DNA of 64,000 nucleotides from Halorubrum salinarum (lineage in GTDB: Archaea > Halobacteriota > Halobacteria > Halobacteriales > Haloferacaceae). Shown in pieces: positions 43,743-53,940 of the stretch. Where the stretch lies: the NCBI RefSeq assembly GCF_013267195.1, contig NZ_CP053941.1, forward strand, positions 806,001-870,000, given 5' to 3'. How positions within the stretch are numbered: position 1 is the stretch's first letter; each line of letters starts with the position of its first letter. The notes under the pieces were generated by a model. The model did not search any database, was not told where the DNA came from, and saw only the letters and a list, made by a program, of their open reading frames with translations. Made by a program: the position numbers and the translations under genes.

Positions 43743-44720
43743 TCAGGCCGCTTCGAGCGACTCCAGCAGCCGGCACTTCCGACAGACATCGCGGCTCGTC
43801 TGCGAGCCGCAGCGCTCGCACTCGCCGAGGTCGGGGGTCTCGCGGTCGCCGTCCCCGCCGCGGTAGGCGTCGGCCGCGAGCGCGGACAGCTCCTCGTAGC
43901 CGGCCATGATCGAGTGGCGCGCGCCCGGGTGATTCTCCTCTAGTTCGTGGATCGTCGACTGGATCTCGCCGCGGTACGCCTCCTCGGCGTGGGGACACTC
44001 GGCCATGTGGGTCGGGAGGTCGCGGACGTGGCAGTACAGGGCGATCTCCTTCTCCGGCACGTCGCGGAGGGGCTTGGCGCGCGGGACGAACGCGTCGGTC
44101 TCGGCGCGCTCGTCGAAGGGGCCGAGCGAGGCGTCGAAGTGCTTCGCGACCTGTCGCACGTCGCCCTCGAGGAAGTTCATCATCGCCGTCTGCGCCTCGT
44201 CGTCGAGGTTGTGACCGGTGAGAAGCTTGTCCGCGTCGAACTCGGCGGCGTAGTTCTCCAGGAGGTCGCGGCGGAACACGCCGCAGTACGCGCAGGCCGC
44301 CATGTTCTCGGGGTCGTCCTCGACCACGTCGTCCATCCGCACGTCGAACTCCTCCTCGTACGACACCAGCTCGTGGCGCATCGAGAGGTCGTCGGCCAGC
44401 TCGACGCAGGCGTCGACGCTCGCGTCGCGGTACCCCTCGATGCCCTCGTGGATCGTCAGGGCGAGCATCTCCACGCGGGGGTCCGCCCCGAACACGTCGT
44501 CGAGGATCTGGGTCAGCGCGACGCTGTCTTTCCCGCCGGAGAGGCCGATCACCCAGCGGTCGGGGTCGTCGGGCGTCGCGTCCGGGTCGAGGAGACCGTC
44601 CTCGCGGACCCGCCGCTTCACGCGCTTCTCGACTGACAGCCGGAGGTGTTCGCCACAGAGGTGCGCCCCGGAGTAGGCGGCGTGGTGGATCGCGTCGGCT
44701 CCGCACTTGTCGCACTCCAT
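43743..44720 (-). CDS. ncsA: tRNA 2-thiolation protein NcsA (Ctu1-like)
   Basis: A 325-residue ATP-dependent sulfurtransferase-like enzyme thiolating the wobble uridine of tRNAs, with the SAMP ubiquitin-like sulfur carriers in haloarchaea. The PP-loop SGGKDS is at 61-66. An N-terminal zinc finger (MECDKCGADA...CGEH), the catalytic-site CAYCGVFRR and a C-terminal CERCG...CRKC ribbon are all present. The neighbour is ftsZ2, as in Haloferax volcanii. The frame is open upstream to 45398 only as an antisense shadow; ATG 44720 gives the canonical N-terminus. Confidence 0.9.
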   Translation of the reverse strand: MECDKCGADAIHHAAYSGAHLCGEHLRLSVEKRVKRRVREDGLLDPDATPDDPDRWVIGLSGGKDSVALTQILDDVFGADPRVEMLALTIHEGIEGYRDASVDACVELADDLSMRHELVSYEEEFDVRMDDVVEDDPENMAACAYCGVFRRDLLENYAAEFDADKLLTGHNLDDEAQTAMMNFLEGDVRQVAKHFDASLGPFDERAETDAFVPRAKPLRDVPEKEIALYCHVRDLPTHMAECPHAEEAYRGEIQSTIHELEENHPGARHSIMAGYEELSALAADAYRGGDGDRETPDLGECERCGSQTSRDVCRKCRLLESLEAA

Positions 44721-44921
44721 CGGTGTCCGGTTGCGCTCGCGCGGGGATACCCGTTTCGGGCCGGCCACGCGAGGCGGGCCGCGGAACCGGGACGGGCCGA
44801 GGGCGACCGCTCGCGGACACGCGCCGCGAGACCCGCGTAAACGAGCGGTAAACGTCGACAACCCCGGGCGCGTTGTCGCCGGTTCCGACACCGGTTTGTC
44901 GCCGGCCCGTCGCGGATCGGC

Positions 44922-45440
44922 GTGAGCGATTCCCCGACCGGCGTCGACCGCGACCCCGACCCGCGACCCTTGCGCGAGGACCCCCCGGCGGAAAGCCGTC
45001 GGACGCGGCTCTGGCGCCTCGGGTTCAACCTCATGCCCGCGTACCGGGGGACGGGCGCCCGCGTGGACCACATCGCGGCCGACTGGCGCTACGTCCGGAT
45101 CCGCGTCCCGTTCAACTGGCGCACCCGGAACGCGGTCGGGACGGTCTTCGGCGGCAGCATCTACGGCGCGATCGACCCGGTGTACATGATGATGCTGCGG
45201 CGAGTCCTCGGCGACGGGTTCACGGTCTGGGACAAGTCGGCCGCGCTGGAGTTCATCGAGCCCGGCCGCGACACGCTGTACGCGGAGTTCGACCTCCCAA
45301 GCCGGGAGACGGAGGCGATCCGCGAGGCGCTCGGACCGGGCGAGTCGACCGACCGCGAGTACCTCGTCTCGCTCGTCGACGAGGAGGGCGAGGTCCACGC
45401 GGCCTGCGAGAAGACGCTGTACGTGCGCCGCGACGAGTAG
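44922..45440 (+). CDS. DUF4442 hotdog-fold protein
   Basis: A 172-residue protein from GTG 44922. After a short acidic head, LWRLGFNLMPAYRGTGARVD, NAVGTVFGGSIYGAIDPVYM (the hotdog central helix, near 70-90) and ALEFIEPGRDTLYAEFDLPS match DUF4442 thioesterase-like proteins. The substrate is unknown; acyl-CoA thioesterase activity would be inferred from the fold. Confidence 0.82.
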   Translation: MSDSPTGVDRDPDPRPLREDPPAESRRTRLWRLGFNLMPAYRGTGARVDHIAADWRYVRIRVPFNWRTRNAVGTVFGGSIYGAIDPVYMMMLRRVLGDGFTVWDKSAALEFIEPGRDTLYAEFDLPSRETEAIREALGPGESTDREYLVSLVDEEGEVHAACEKTLYVRRDE

Positions 45441-45461
45441 CCGTCCGAGAGCGTCGGCGGG

Positions 45462-46406
45462 CTACGCCGTCGCGCCGGCGACGAGCGCCTCCTCGACCGT
45501 CTCGACGAACCGGTCCGGGTGTTCGACGTGCGGGAGCAGCCGCGCGCGGTCGAAGACGACGAGGCGCGCGTCGGCCGCGTCGGCGAGCTCGCGCCCCTCG
45601 GTGAGGGGGCTGACCGTCGCCTCGCGGCCCCAGACGATCGTCGGCGGCACGTCGAGGTCGGCGAGCGCGGCCGCGAGGTCGACCTCGCTGTTGAGCGTGC
45701 CCGAGACGAACGACGCGGGCGCGAACCGGGCGTTCTCGACGTGGGTGGTCCGCCACTCGTAGTCGGTCCACTCGGCGCTCGGGTTCGCGGGGTCGTCGTA
45801 GCCGTGGTCGGCGTTGAAGTAGCGGATCGACGGCTTCGCCGTGATGGCGTTGAACAGCGCCCGTCCGACGAGCGGGGCGCGGAGCAGTTCGCGGAGCCAC
45901 CCCTTCGCCGGGCTCGGGCCCGCGGTGGCCGTGGGACAGACGGCGACGAAGCCGCGCAGCTCGACGCCGTCCTCGCCGTCGGCCGCCGCGACCGCGTACG
46001 CGGCCGACAGCGAGGAGGCGACCACCGCGGGCTCGTCGAACGCGGCGAGGAAGTCGTGGACGAAGTCCTCGTACAGCGCCGCGGAGTAGCGGAGCGGCGG
46101 GCGGTCGGACCGGCCGTAGCCGGGGAAGTCGGGCGCGATAACGTGGTAGTCGGCGGCGAGGTCGTCGAACACCGCGCGCCACTCGCCGGAGGAGCCGGCG
46201 GCGTTGATCCCGTGGAGCAGGACGAGGTCCGGGTCGTCCGGGTCGCCCGCCTCGGTGTACGCGACGTCCATCCCGCGCCAGCGGAAGACGCCGTCGTCGC
46301 CGTCGAGCGGGGACTCCAACTCGCCCTCGTAGCGGAGGCCGGTGTTGAGCGCGGCGAGCGCGCCGACGCCGAGCGCGGCGCTGCCGAGGAGGTTCCTGAG
46401 CTTCAT
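45462..46406 (-). CDS. Alpha/beta-hydrolase
   Basis: A 314-residue protein with a hydrophobic N-terminus (LLGSAALGVGALAALNTGLR) that may anchor it to the membrane. The oxyanion-hole stretch LVLLHGINAAGSSGEW and DFPGYGRSDRP are typical. The nucleophile elbow is VASSLSAAYA rather than a strict GxSxG, with Ala and Ser at the glycine positions. HVEHPDRF near the end supplies the histidine. Substrate unknown. Confidence 0.83.
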   Translation of the reverse strand: MKLRNLLGSAALGVGALAALNTGLRYEGELESPLDGDDGVFRWRGMDVAYTEAGDPDDPDLVLLHGINAAGSSGEWRAVFDDLAADYHVIAPDFPGYGRSDRPPLRYSAALYEDFVHDFLAAFDEPAVVASSLSAAYAVAAADGEDGVELRGFVAVCPTATAGPSPAKGWLRELLRAPLVGRALFNAITAKPSIRYFNADHGYDDPANPSAEWTDYEWRTTHVENARFAPASFVSGTLNSEVDLAAALADLDVPPTIVWGREATVSPLTEGRELADAADARLVVFDRARLLPHVEHPDRFVETVEEALVAGATA

Positions 46407-46487
46407 GGAATACTGTTGGTTCGCTGGCGACTTATACTCGTGGGACGCGGCCCGGCGGACCGCGGCCGCGACGGCGGGGCGCCGCCG

Positions 46488-47654
46488 TCAGTCGTCCGGG
46501 TCTCGGTCGGCCGCCGCCTCGACGCAGTCGGCGATCGGTCCGACGATCGCCTCCGCGACCGCGTACGGGTCGGTCTCGCGGTCGCGGACCCGTTCCGCGA
46601 GGCGGTCGATCCCGCCGTGCCGCTCGATCTCGGCGGTCGCGATCCCCCCCACGTCCGCCCGCACGAGCGTGCGGATCTCCGCGGCGTACCGGCGGCGTTC
46701 GGTCGCCTCGATCTCCCCGGACTCGCGGAGGTGTGCCGCGTGCGCGTCGAACGCCTCGATCAGCGCCTCGACCCCCTCGCCGGTGTTCGCGACGGTCTCC
46801 AAGACGTCCGGCGTCCACGACTCGTCGCCCCCAGAGTCGTCCGCGTCGGGGTCGTCGCGGCCGGAACCGCCCGACCGGGCGCCGTCGCGCCGTCCCGCGG
46901 CGCCGCCCGTCGAGGCCATCGAGGCCGCGCCGTGGTGGCCGGCGTCGCGGGCCGTCGTCGTCCCCTCGCGGCGGTGGACCATCTCCTCCAGCTCGGCGAC
47001 GGTCCGCTGGGCGCCGTCCATGTCGGCCTTGTTCACGACGAACACGTCGCCGATCTCTAAGATGCCGGCCTTCAGCGTCTGCACGTCGTCGCCGGAACCG
47101 GGCTGGACCAGGACGGCGACCGTGTCGGCGGTCCGGACCACGTCGACCTCGTTCTGCCCGGCGCCGACGGTCTCTAAGACGACCACGTCCTTCCCGAAGG
47201 CGTCGAGCGCCTTCACGGCGTCCGCGGTCGCGGTCGAGAGGCCGCCGAGCTGGCCGCGCGCGCTCATCGACCGGAAGAACACGTCCATGTCGCCGACGTT
47301 CGACCCCATCCGGATCCGGTCGCCGAGGACGGCCCCGCCGGTGTACGGCGAGGAGGGGTCGACCGCGATCACGCCGACCGTGTCGCCGCGGTCGCGGTAG
47401 GCGGCCGACAGCTTGTCGACGAGCGTCGACTTCCCGGCGCCCGGCGAGCCGGTGACCCCGATCACGTCCGCCCCGCCGGTGTGCTCGTGGAGCGCGGAGA
47501 CGATAGCCCGGTACCCGGGCGTTCGGTTCTCGATCTTGGTGATGACCCGGGCGAGCGCGCGGTGGCTCCCAGAGAGGAGGTCCTCGACGAGCGCGGCGTC
47601 CGCGTCGGTGAGCGACGGCGCGTCCGCGAACGACGGTGCGTCCGGCCCGGCCAT
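46488..47654 (-). CDS. meaB: Methylmalonyl-CoA mutase chaperone GTPase MeaB
   Basis: A 388-residue G3E-family GTPase protecting and reloading the B12 cofactor of methylmalonyl-CoA mutase. Walker A is GVTGSPGAGKSTLVDKL near 70-85, VDPSSPYTGGAVLGDRIRM is a MeaB-specific block, and VVLETVGAGQNEVDV and VVNKADMDGA are the G3 and G4 regions. An Ala/Gly/Asp-rich insertion of about 45 residues (about 232-278) lengthens it over the usual ~330. Its ATG directly abuts the mutase B12-subunit stop. Confidence 0.92.
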   Translation of the reverse strand: MAGPDAPSFADAPSLTDADAALVEDLLSGSHRALARVITKIENRTPGYRAIVSALHEHTGGADVIGVTGSPGAGKSTLVDKLSAAYRDRGDTVGVIAVDPSSPYTGGAVLGDRIRMGSNVGDMDVFFRSMSARGQLGGLSTATADAVKALDAFGKDVVVLETVGAGQNEVDVVRTADTVAVLVQPGSGDDVQTLKAGILEIGDVFVVNKADMDGAQRTVAELEEMVHRREGTTTARDAGHHGAASMASTGGAAGRRDGARSGGSGRDDPDADDSGGDESWTPDVLETVANTGEGVEALIEAFDAHAAHLRESGEIEATERRRYAAEIRTLVRADVGGIATAEIERHGGIDRLAERVRDRETDPYAVAEAIVGPIADCVEAAADRDPDD

Positions 47655-48074
47655 CTACGCGCGCTCCGGGACGTTGTTCCGGATGAACTCGATCGTCTCC
47701 TCCATCGGCGTCCCGGGTCCGAACACCTCGGCGACGCCCAGCTCCTTCAGGTCGTCCTCGTCCTCGTCCGGGATGATCCCGCCGACGAGGACGAGGGTGT
47801 CGTCGAACGCGTCGTACTCCTTCAGCCCCTCGATCACCTTCGGGACCAGCGTGTTGTGCGCGCCGGAGAGGATCGAGATCCCGAGGACGTCGACGTCCTC
47901 CTGGACCGCCGCCTGGACGATGTCCTCCGGCGCCCGGTGGAGTCCGGAGTAGACGACCTCGAAGCCGGCGTCGCGGAACGCCCGCGCGATGACGTGTGCG
48001 CCCCGGTCGTGACCGTCGAGCCCGACCTTCGCGACCAGACACCGCACCGCGCGTTCCTGCTGTTCGGCGCTCAT
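47655..48074 (-). CDS. Methylmalonyl-CoA mutase B12-binding subunit
   Basis: A 139-residue stand-alone cobalamin-binding domain. The lower-ligand motif DxHxxG is D20-G-H22-D-R-G25 in KVGLDGHDRGAHV, followed by LHRAPEDIVQAAVQEDVDVL and LVGGIIPDEDEDDLKELGV. In archaea the mutase catalytic chain is a separate protein, here encoded outside the window. It converts methylmalonyl-CoA to succinyl-CoA during propionate use. Co-transcribed with meaB. Confidence 0.93.
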   Translation of the reverse strand: MSAEQQERAVRCLVAKVGLDGHDRGAHVIARAFRDAGFEVVYSGLHRAPEDIVQAAVQEDVDVLGISILSGAHNTLVPKVIEGLKEYDAFDDTLVLVGGIIPDEDEDDLKELGVAEVFGPGTPMEETIEFIRNNVPERA

Positions 48075-48202
48075 GCCCCACACTGGGTCGCGTGCGGGTT
48101 TGATTCTAACGGACGATGGGGAAGGTTCCGTCGCGGGGCGGGCGCCGCCGAGCCGGATCCGCGACCGACGCGTTGAACGCGCGGGCGGACGTACCGCCCC
48201 CG

Positions 48203-49117
48203 ATGACCGACACCGACGACGCCCCGGCCGACGCCGCGGGCGACCGCGCCGAGCGCCTGCCGCCCGAGACCCGGATCGGCCGCGCCGCGCTCCGGGTCGC
48301 CGACCTCGACGAGACGACCGCGTTCTACCGCGACGTGGTCGGGCTCGCGGTCCTCGACCGCGACGCCGAGCGCGCGACGCTCGGGGCCGGCGGGACGCCG
48401 CTGCTCGTCGTCGAGCGCGACCCCGACCGCCCGGCCCGCGGCCGGACCGACGCCGGCCTCTTTCACACCGCGTTCCGCGTCCCGTCGCGGGCCGCGCTCG
48501 GCGAGGCGCTGGGCCGCGTCCGGGAGCGGTGGCGGCTCGACGGCGCCTCGGACCACCTCCTCAGCGAGGCGCTGTACCTCGACGACCCGGAGGGCAACGG
48601 CGTGGAGATATACCGCGACCGCCCCCGCGAGGAGTGGCCGACCGACCCGGACGGGACGCCCCGGATGGCGACCGACCCGCTCGACGTCGAGGGCGTCGCG
48701 GCGGCCGCGGAGGGGGGTGCCGACCCCGCCGGCGTCGTCGACCGCGCTCCCGCCGGCACGGACGTGGGCCACGTCCACCTCGAAGTCGCCTCGCTCACGG
48801 CGTTCGAGGCCGTCTACGTCGACAGCCTGGGCTTCGAGATCGGAATGGCGGGGCCGGACGTCCGGTTCGTCGCGGCCGGCGGCTACCACCATCACCTCGG
48901 CGCGAACACGTGGCGGGGGCGGACGACCCCGGCCGCGGGACGCGGGCTCGCGTGGTTCGAGGTGGTCGTCCCCGACGCGGCCGCGCTGGACGCCGTCCGG
49001 GCGCGGCTCGACGCGGTCGCGGCCGAGCGCGACATCGAGTTCGCCGTCGAGGCGCGCGACGACGGGCTCGCGGTCACCGACGCCGACGGGATCGAGGTCC
49101 GGGTCCGGACGCCGTAG
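48203..49117 (+). CDS. Two-domain VOC-family protein (extradiol-dioxygenase-like)
   Basis: A 304-residue protein with two vicinal-oxygen-chelate modules: RIGRAALRVADLDETTAFYR with LFHTAFRVPSRAALGE (N-terminal) and DVGHVHLEVASLTAFEAVYV with GYHHHLGANTWRG (C-terminal). HxxFR, YLDDPEGNGVEIYRDRP and the HHH cluster match CatE-type glyoxalase/dioxygenase proteins. Although it lies divergently next to mutase genes, it is too long and of the wrong subtype to be methylmalonyl-CoA epimerase. Substrate unknown. Confidence 0.82.
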   Translation: MTDTDDAPADAAGDRAERLPPETRIGRAALRVADLDETTAFYRDVVGLAVLDRDAERATLGAGGTPLLVVERDPDRPARGRTDAGLFHTAFRVPSRAALGEALGRVRERWRLDGASDHLLSEALYLDDPEGNGVEIYRDRPREEWPTDPDGTPRMATDPLDVEGVAAAAEGGADPAGVVDRAPAGTDVGHVHLEVASLTAFEAVYVDSLGFEIGMAGPDVRFVAAGGYHHHLGANTWRGRTTPAAGRGLAWFEVVVPDAAALDAVRARLDAVAAERDIEFAVEARDDGLAVTDADGIEVRVRTP

Positions 49118-49159
49118 CGGGCCGCCACCAGCCCCCGCCCCGGTCGAGTCACCGGCCGG

Positions 49160-50212
49160 TCACCCGACGATGGTCCGGAGCGTCGACTCGGTCAGGAACG
49201 TGGTGACGCCGACCGCCTCGGTCGTCATCCACGCGAGGAAGATCAGGTACATCGCGAGGAGGACGTATCCCTCCTCGGTGGTGAGTTCGAAGTCCGTCGC
49301 GGCCAGCACCACGACGACGAGGGTGGTGTAAAACAGGAACAGCATGAGCGGGACGGACGTGAGGAACCCGATCGAGACGCCGCCGGCGAGGACGACGCCG
49401 ACCGGCAGCGCCGCGACGAGGTTGAACGTGTTCGTGCCGAAGACGTTCGCGATCGCCGCCCGCTGGTCGCCGGACTCGCCCATCTTCACGCCGACGAGCA
49501 GGTCGGGGAACGAGCTCAGCACCGACAGCACCGTCACGGAGACGAGGAACGGGGGCGCGTTCAGCGCGTCCGATATCTGGACCGTCATGCCCACCATCGA
49601 CTCGACGCCGACGAGCACGACGACGAGCCCGGCCGCGAACAGCCCGGCCTGCTTCGGGACGTTCGTCGACTCGGTCCGTTCCATGTCCGACGCGCCGCTC
49701 TTGCCCCCGACGAGTAAGACGACGTACACGCCGTACAACACGAGCAGCCCGACGCCCATCTGCGGGGTGATCCGCGCGAGCTCCCGCCCGTCGGTGCCGA
49801 GGACGCCCAAGGCGATCACGCCGAAGAGCGCGAGGACGGCGACCATGTAGAAGATGGCGTCGCGGTAGACGATCCCCTGCGTCGTCGTCGTGTCGCCGCT
49901 CGTGACCGCGACGGCGGCCGGGATGACCAAGATGTTGAACACCGCCGTCCCGATGAGCGCCCCGGCGCCGACGCCGAAGTCGCCGAGGACGAGCACCGAG
50001 ATGACGATGATCGCGAGCTCGGGGAACGACGTGGCGGCCGCGACGATCAGCCCGCCCTGGATCGCCTGCGAGACCCCGAAGTGGTCGCTGATCTTCGAGG
50101 TCGTCGACTCGACGACGTTCGCGCCCTTCCAGGTCAGGAGGAAGCCGACGAACCCGAGCGCGATCCAGACGGGCAGCGGCTGGTCGCCGATGAGCTCCGC
50201 GAGTAACGTCAC
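49160..50212 (-). CDS. Sodium/calcium exchanger family protein
   Basis: A 350-residue antiporter with about ten spans, from GTG 50212. Two inverted alpha-repeats are visible: GGLIVAAATSFPELAIIVIS with ALIGTAVFNILVIPAAVAVT in the first half and SVTVLSVLSSFPDLLVGVKM with ANVFGTNTFNLVAALPVGVV in the second. The family exchanges cytosolic Ca2+ for Na+. The conserved Glu of the first repeat (FPE) is present; the second has Asp (FPD). It follows pstB on the same strand by 95 nt. Confidence 0.87.
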   Translation of the reverse strand: MTLLAELIGDQPLPVWIALGFVGFLLTWKGANVVESTTSKISDHFGVSQAIQGGLIVAAATSFPELAIIVISVLVLGDFGVGAGALIGTAVFNILVIPAAVAVTSGDTTTTQGIVYRDAIFYMVAVLALFGVIALGVLGTDGRELARITPQMGVGLLVLYGVYVVLLVGGKSGASDMERTESTNVPKQAGLFAAGLVVVLVGVESMVGMTVQISDALNAPPFLVSVTVLSVLSSFPDLLVGVKMGESGDQRAAIANVFGTNTFNLVAALPVGVVLAGGVSIGFLTSVPLMLFLFYTTLVVVVLAATDFELTTEEGYVLLAMYLIFLAWMTTEAVGVTTFLTESTLRTIVG

Positions 50213-50307
50213 GAGGTACCGGTGCGCACGGAGGGGATTAGTGGTTCCGGAAGCGAGCGCGGCCGACCGCGCGTCGCGGAGGGCGTGACGGGGGGGCCGC
50301 AGGGCGC

Positions 50308-51141
50308 CTATCCGAACTTGCCGGTGATGTAGTCCTCGACGCGCTGCTCTTCGGGGTCCTCGAAGATCTTCGCGGTGTCGTCGTACTCGACCAGTTCGCC
50401 GCCAGTGAGGAAGACGGCCGTCCGGTCGGAGATACGGGCCGCCTGCTGCATGTTGTGCGTGACGATGATGACGGTGTACTCCTCCGCGAGGTCGTCGATC
50501 AGGTCCTCGATCTTCGAGGCCGCGACGGGGTCGAGCGCGGAGGTCGGCTCGTCCATCAGGATGACCTCCGGGTCCGGCGCGATGGCGCGGGCGATACAGA
50601 GCCGCTGCTGTTGGCCGCCGGAGAGTTCGAGCCCCGAGGAGTCGAGCTGGTCTTTCACCTCGTCCCACAGCGCGGCGCCCTTCAGCGACTCCTCGACGCG
50701 CTGGTCGACGTCGCCGTCGAAGTCCTGGATCTTCAGGCCGTACGCGACGTTGTCGCGGATCGACTTCGGGAACGGGTTCGGCTTCTGGAACACCATCCCG
50801 ATCTTCCGACGCAGGGCGACGGGGTCGACGTCGTCGTCGTACACGTTCTTCCCGCCGAACTCCACGTCGCCCTCGACGCGGCAGATCTCGATCATGTCGT
50901 TCATCCGGTTGATACACCGGAGGAACGTCGACTTCCCGCAGCCGGAGGGACCGATGAGCGCGGTGACGCGCTTCTCCGGGATCTCCATCGTCACGTCGTC
51001 TATCGCCTGCTCGTCGCCGTAGAAGACGTCGAGGTTCCGGGCCGCCACCGCGGTACCGGCGGCGGGCGCCGCGCGGTCGTCGTTCGAGTCCGCCTGTACC
51101 TCCGTCGTGATGAGCGAGTCGTCTGTTGTGCTGTTACTCAT
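50308..51141 (-). CDS. pstB: Phosphate ABC transporter ATPase PstB
   Basis: A 277-residue ATPase of the high-affinity phosphate importer. Walker [20 protein letters not shown], signature [14 protein letters not shown], Walker [14 protein letters not shown] and [19 protein letters not shown], all PstB-typical, are intact. It is the last gene of the pstSCAB operon, starting one nucleotide after the pstA stop. Confidence 0.96.
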   Translation of the reverse strand: MSNSTTDDSLITTEVQADSNDDRAAPAAGTAVAARNLDVFYGDEQAIDDVTMEIPEKRVTALIGPSGCGKSTFLRCINRMNDMIEICRVEGDVEFGGKNVYDDDVDPVALRRKIGMVFQKPNPFPKSIRDNVAYGLKIQDFDGDVDQRVEESLKGAALWDEVKDQLDSSGLELSGGQQQRLCIARAIAPDPEVILMDEPTSALDPVAASKIEDLIDDLAEEYTVIIVTHNMQQAARISDRTAVFLTGGELVEYDDTAKIFEDPEEQRVEDYITGKFG

Positions 51142-51142
51142 G

Positions 51143-52909
51143 TTAGCTCCCCCGTTCCGCGCGGTTCCGCAGCAGGATGGCCGTTCCGTTCATGCCGACG
51201 AGAATGATCAGCAGCGTGATAACGCCTGCGGCGACGACGCCGTACCGGAAGTCGGCCTGCGGGAAGCCGGCCCACGTGTAGATCTGCATCGGCATGGCGC
51301 TGAACCGGCTGAACAGGCTGTCCGGCGCCCGGAACACCGTCGTCGCCGCGCCGATCATGATCAGCGGCGCGGTCTCCCCGATCGCCCGGCCGAGCGCGAG
51401 GATCGTCCCGGTGAGGATCCCCGGCATCGCCTCGGGTAACACGACGTTCTTCGTCGTCTGCCAGCGCGTGGCGCCCATTGCGTCGGAGCCCCGCCGGAGG
51501 TCGTCCGGGACCGACCGGATCGCCTCCTGCGCGGAGATGATCGTGATCGGCAGGATGAGCAGCGACAGCGTCAGCGCCGCGGTCACCGCCGTCCCGATCC
51601 CGAGCCCGAGGAGGTTCGCGAACAGCCCCAAACCGAGGAGGCCGTAGACGACCGACGGGACCGCCGCGAGGTTCGCGATGTTGACCTGGAGGATCCGGGT
51701 CAGCGTCCCGAGCGGCCCGCTCTCCGGGGTGTACTCCTCCAGGAAGACGGAGGTGCCGACGCCGAGCGCGAACGACAGCACCGCGACCATCGCGATGATG
51801 ATGACGGAGCCGACGATGGCCGGGTACAGGCCCGCCTCCGTCGGGGTCCGAGAGGGCGCCTCGGTGAGGTACGAGGGGTCGAGCCACGGGTCCGGCGCGG
51901 GGACCCCCAGCGCCTCGACGATCAGCGCCCCGGCGACCACGCCGGCGGCGAGCAGCAGCGGGAGCCCGAGCCCGGCGAGCCCCTCGCCGGCGTCGACGAC
52001 GCGGGAGACGTACACCGCGGTCGGCACGCCGGTGAGGACGAGCGCGAGGAGGACCGTGGGGGCCGGCAGCCCGGCGCCGGCGGCCAGGAACCCGCCGGCG
52101 GTCGCGAGCGCGAGCGGGACGCCGCCGACGACGGCCCCGGCGGTTCGACTCCGACGGTCGGCGACGAGGAACGCCCCCGCGGCCGCGACCGGGACCGCGA
52201 CGGTCCAGAGGTAGATGATGAGGTCGGAGGGGTACGTCGCGACCACGCCGCGGAGGACCACCGCGGCGACCAGTCCGACGAGGGCGACCGGCGCCGCCGC
52301 GGTCCGCGCCCGCGCCTCGTCGCGGGCCCGGCCGAAGGCGTACAGTCCGACGGCCGGGAGGACGCCGAGGGTGTACGCGAGGAACCACAGCAGCGCGTCG
52401 AACACTAAGAACAGCGTGCCGACCGCGAGGCCGATCGCGACCCCGCCGACGAGCCGCCCGAGGAGTCCGAAGCCGACCGCGCCGACGCGGCCGCGGCTCC
52501 CGACGTACGCGAGGTACGCCGTGACTGGGGCGGCGACGACGAAGAGGTACGCGAGCTGCCAGTTGAGCCGCGGGATCGGCGTCACGAGCGCCTCGATCGC
52601 GGTGAAAAGCACCGCGACGGCGACGAGCCCGCCGCCGAGCGCGCCGAGCGCGCGCCGGGTGACCTCCGGGTCGTCCGCGCTGTACAGGCAGAACGCGAGG
52701 AACGGGACGACGAGCGTGAGGAAGTAGGTCAGCAGCCACGCGGGGCTGGCGTTCGCCAGGTCGAAGGCGTCGATGGCGACGTACACGAGCAGCACGCCGA
52801 GCGCGACGAGGCCGAAGACGCTCGCGCCGAACGAGAGGTACTCGAAGGCGATCCCCCGCACCCGGCTGACCTCGCCGAACCCGTCGGCGTTCGAGTTTTC
52901 GGTCGCCAT
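51143..52909 (-). CDS. pstA: Phosphate ABC transporter permease PstA, long form
   Basis: A 588-residue permease. The C-terminal ~290 residues are PstA proper, with [20 protein letters not shown] and the EAA-like loop [20 protein letters not shown]. The first ~290 residues hold about seven further spans with no similarity to bacterial PstA, an extension also known from haloarchaea. The start overlaps the pstC stop by one base. Confidence 0.93.
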   Translation of the reverse strand: MATENSNADGFGEVSRVRGIAFEYLSFGASVFGLVALGVLLVYVAIDAFDLANASPAWLLTYFLTLVVPFLAFCLYSADDPEVTRRALGALGGGLVAVAVLFTAIEALVTPIPRLNWQLAYLFVVAAPVTAYLAYVGSRGRVGAVGFGLLGRLVGGVAIGLAVGTLFLVFDALLWFLAYTLGVLPAVGLYAFGRARDEARARTAAAPVALVGLVAAVVLRGVVATYPSDLIIYLWTVAVPVAAAGAFLVADRRSRTAGAVVGGVPLALATAGGFLAAGAGLPAPTVLLALVLTGVPTAVYVSRVVDAGEGLAGLGLPLLLAAGVVAGALIVEALGVPAPDPWLDPSYLTEAPSRTPTEAGLYPAIVGSVIIIAMVAVLSFALGVGTSVFLEEYTPESGPLGTLTRILQVNIANLAAVPSVVYGLLGLGLFANLLGLGIGTAVTAALTLSLLILPITIISAQEAIRSVPDDLRRGSDAMGATRWQTTKNVVLPEAMPGILTGTILALGRAIGETAPLIMIGAATTVFRAPDSLFSRFSAMPMQIYTWAGFPQADFRYGVVAAGVITLLIILVGMNGTAILLRNRAERGS

Positions 52910-53883
52910 CAGTACTCCTCCCGGTAGCGTTGTGCGATGATGTCACTGATCACGTTCATAACGAGCGTTACCGCGAACAGCGCGAGGCCGAGCGCGAACA
53001 TGGAGTTGTACGGGAGCGTGCCGCCGGTGAGGTCGCCGCCGGTGATCTGGACCATCGCGACGGTGATCGTCATCCCGGACTGGAGGAGCACGTCGGCGGG
53101 GTTGACGAACGGGATCCCGAACAGCGCCTGTTGGACCTCGGGCATCCGCGCCTGCGCGCCCATCGCGACGACGACGATCATCGTCTCGCCGATGGCGCGG
53201 GAGACGGCGAGGATGTACGAGGAGGCGATCCCGGAGATCGACGCCGGGACGACGATGCCCGTCGACACCTCGAACTTGGTCGCCCCGAGCCCGTAGCCGG
53301 CCTGGCGCAGCTCGTCCGGCACCGCGCTCATGGCGTCCTCGGAGATCGACGACACCATCGGGATCGTCATGATCCCGACCATGATCGACGCCGCGAGCGC
53401 GTTGAAGGTGCTCATCTCCGGGAACAGCGTCGCCTTCAGCGCCGGCGTGACGTACACCAACGCGAAGTAGCCGTACACGACCGTCGGGATCCCGGCGAGG
53501 ATCTCGAGGAGGGGTTTCAGGATCGACCGGGCGTTCGGGGTCGCGTACTCGCTGAGGTAGATGGCGGTGAGCGTCCCGATCGGGATGGAGATGAACGCCG
53601 CGGTGATCGTCACCGTGATCGTTCCGATCAGCAGCGGGACGATCCCGAACACCTGTCCGCCGCCGGCCGGGTTCGGGCTCCAGTTGGTGCCGGTGAGGAA
53701 CTCGGCTATCGGTATCGCCCGGAAGAACACCACCGCGTCGGACAGGAGGGTGACGAAGATCGCGGCCGTCGTGAGCAGCGTGATCGCCGCGCACGCCGCG
53801 AACAGGCCGCCGTAGGTTCCTTCCTTCAGTCGTGTGAGCCCGCCCCGCCGGCTCAGGTCGGGACTCTCTGTGCTGTCAGTCAC
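52909..53883 (-). CDS. pstC: Phosphate ABC transporter permease PstC
   Basis: A 324-residue six-span permease. FLTGTNWSPNPAGGGQVFGI is the PstC-typical first outer loop and AMSAVPDELRQAGYGLGATK the coupling EAA loop. It forms the channel with PstA. 57 nt separate it from pstS upstream. Confidence 0.95.
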   Translation of the reverse strand: MTDSTESPDLSRRGGLTRLKEGTYGGLFAACAAITLLTTAAIFVTLLSDAVVFFRAIPIAEFLTGTNWSPNPAGGGQVFGIVPLLIGTITVTITAAFISIPIGTLTAIYLSEYATPNARSILKPLLEILAGIPTVVYGYFALVYVTPALKATLFPEMSTFNALAASIMVGIMTIPMVSSISEDAMSAVPDELRQAGYGLGATKFEVSTGIVVPASISGIASSYILAVSRAIGETMIVVVAMGAQARMPEVQQALFGIPFVNPADVLLQSGMTITVAMVQITGGDLTGGTLPYNSMFALGLALFAVTLVMNVISDIIAQRYREEY

Positions 53884-53940
53884 GAACGGTGAGGTATCGA
53901 ACGCTGTCGTAAATCAATACACCGGTTCATCGCGCGGGCG

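Noticed and set aside
48203-49117. Methylmalonyl-CoA epimerase call for the VOC protein beside the mutase genes
   Set aside because: It is 304 residues with two VOC modules and CatE-like motifs; epimerases are single-unit and ~130-150 residues.
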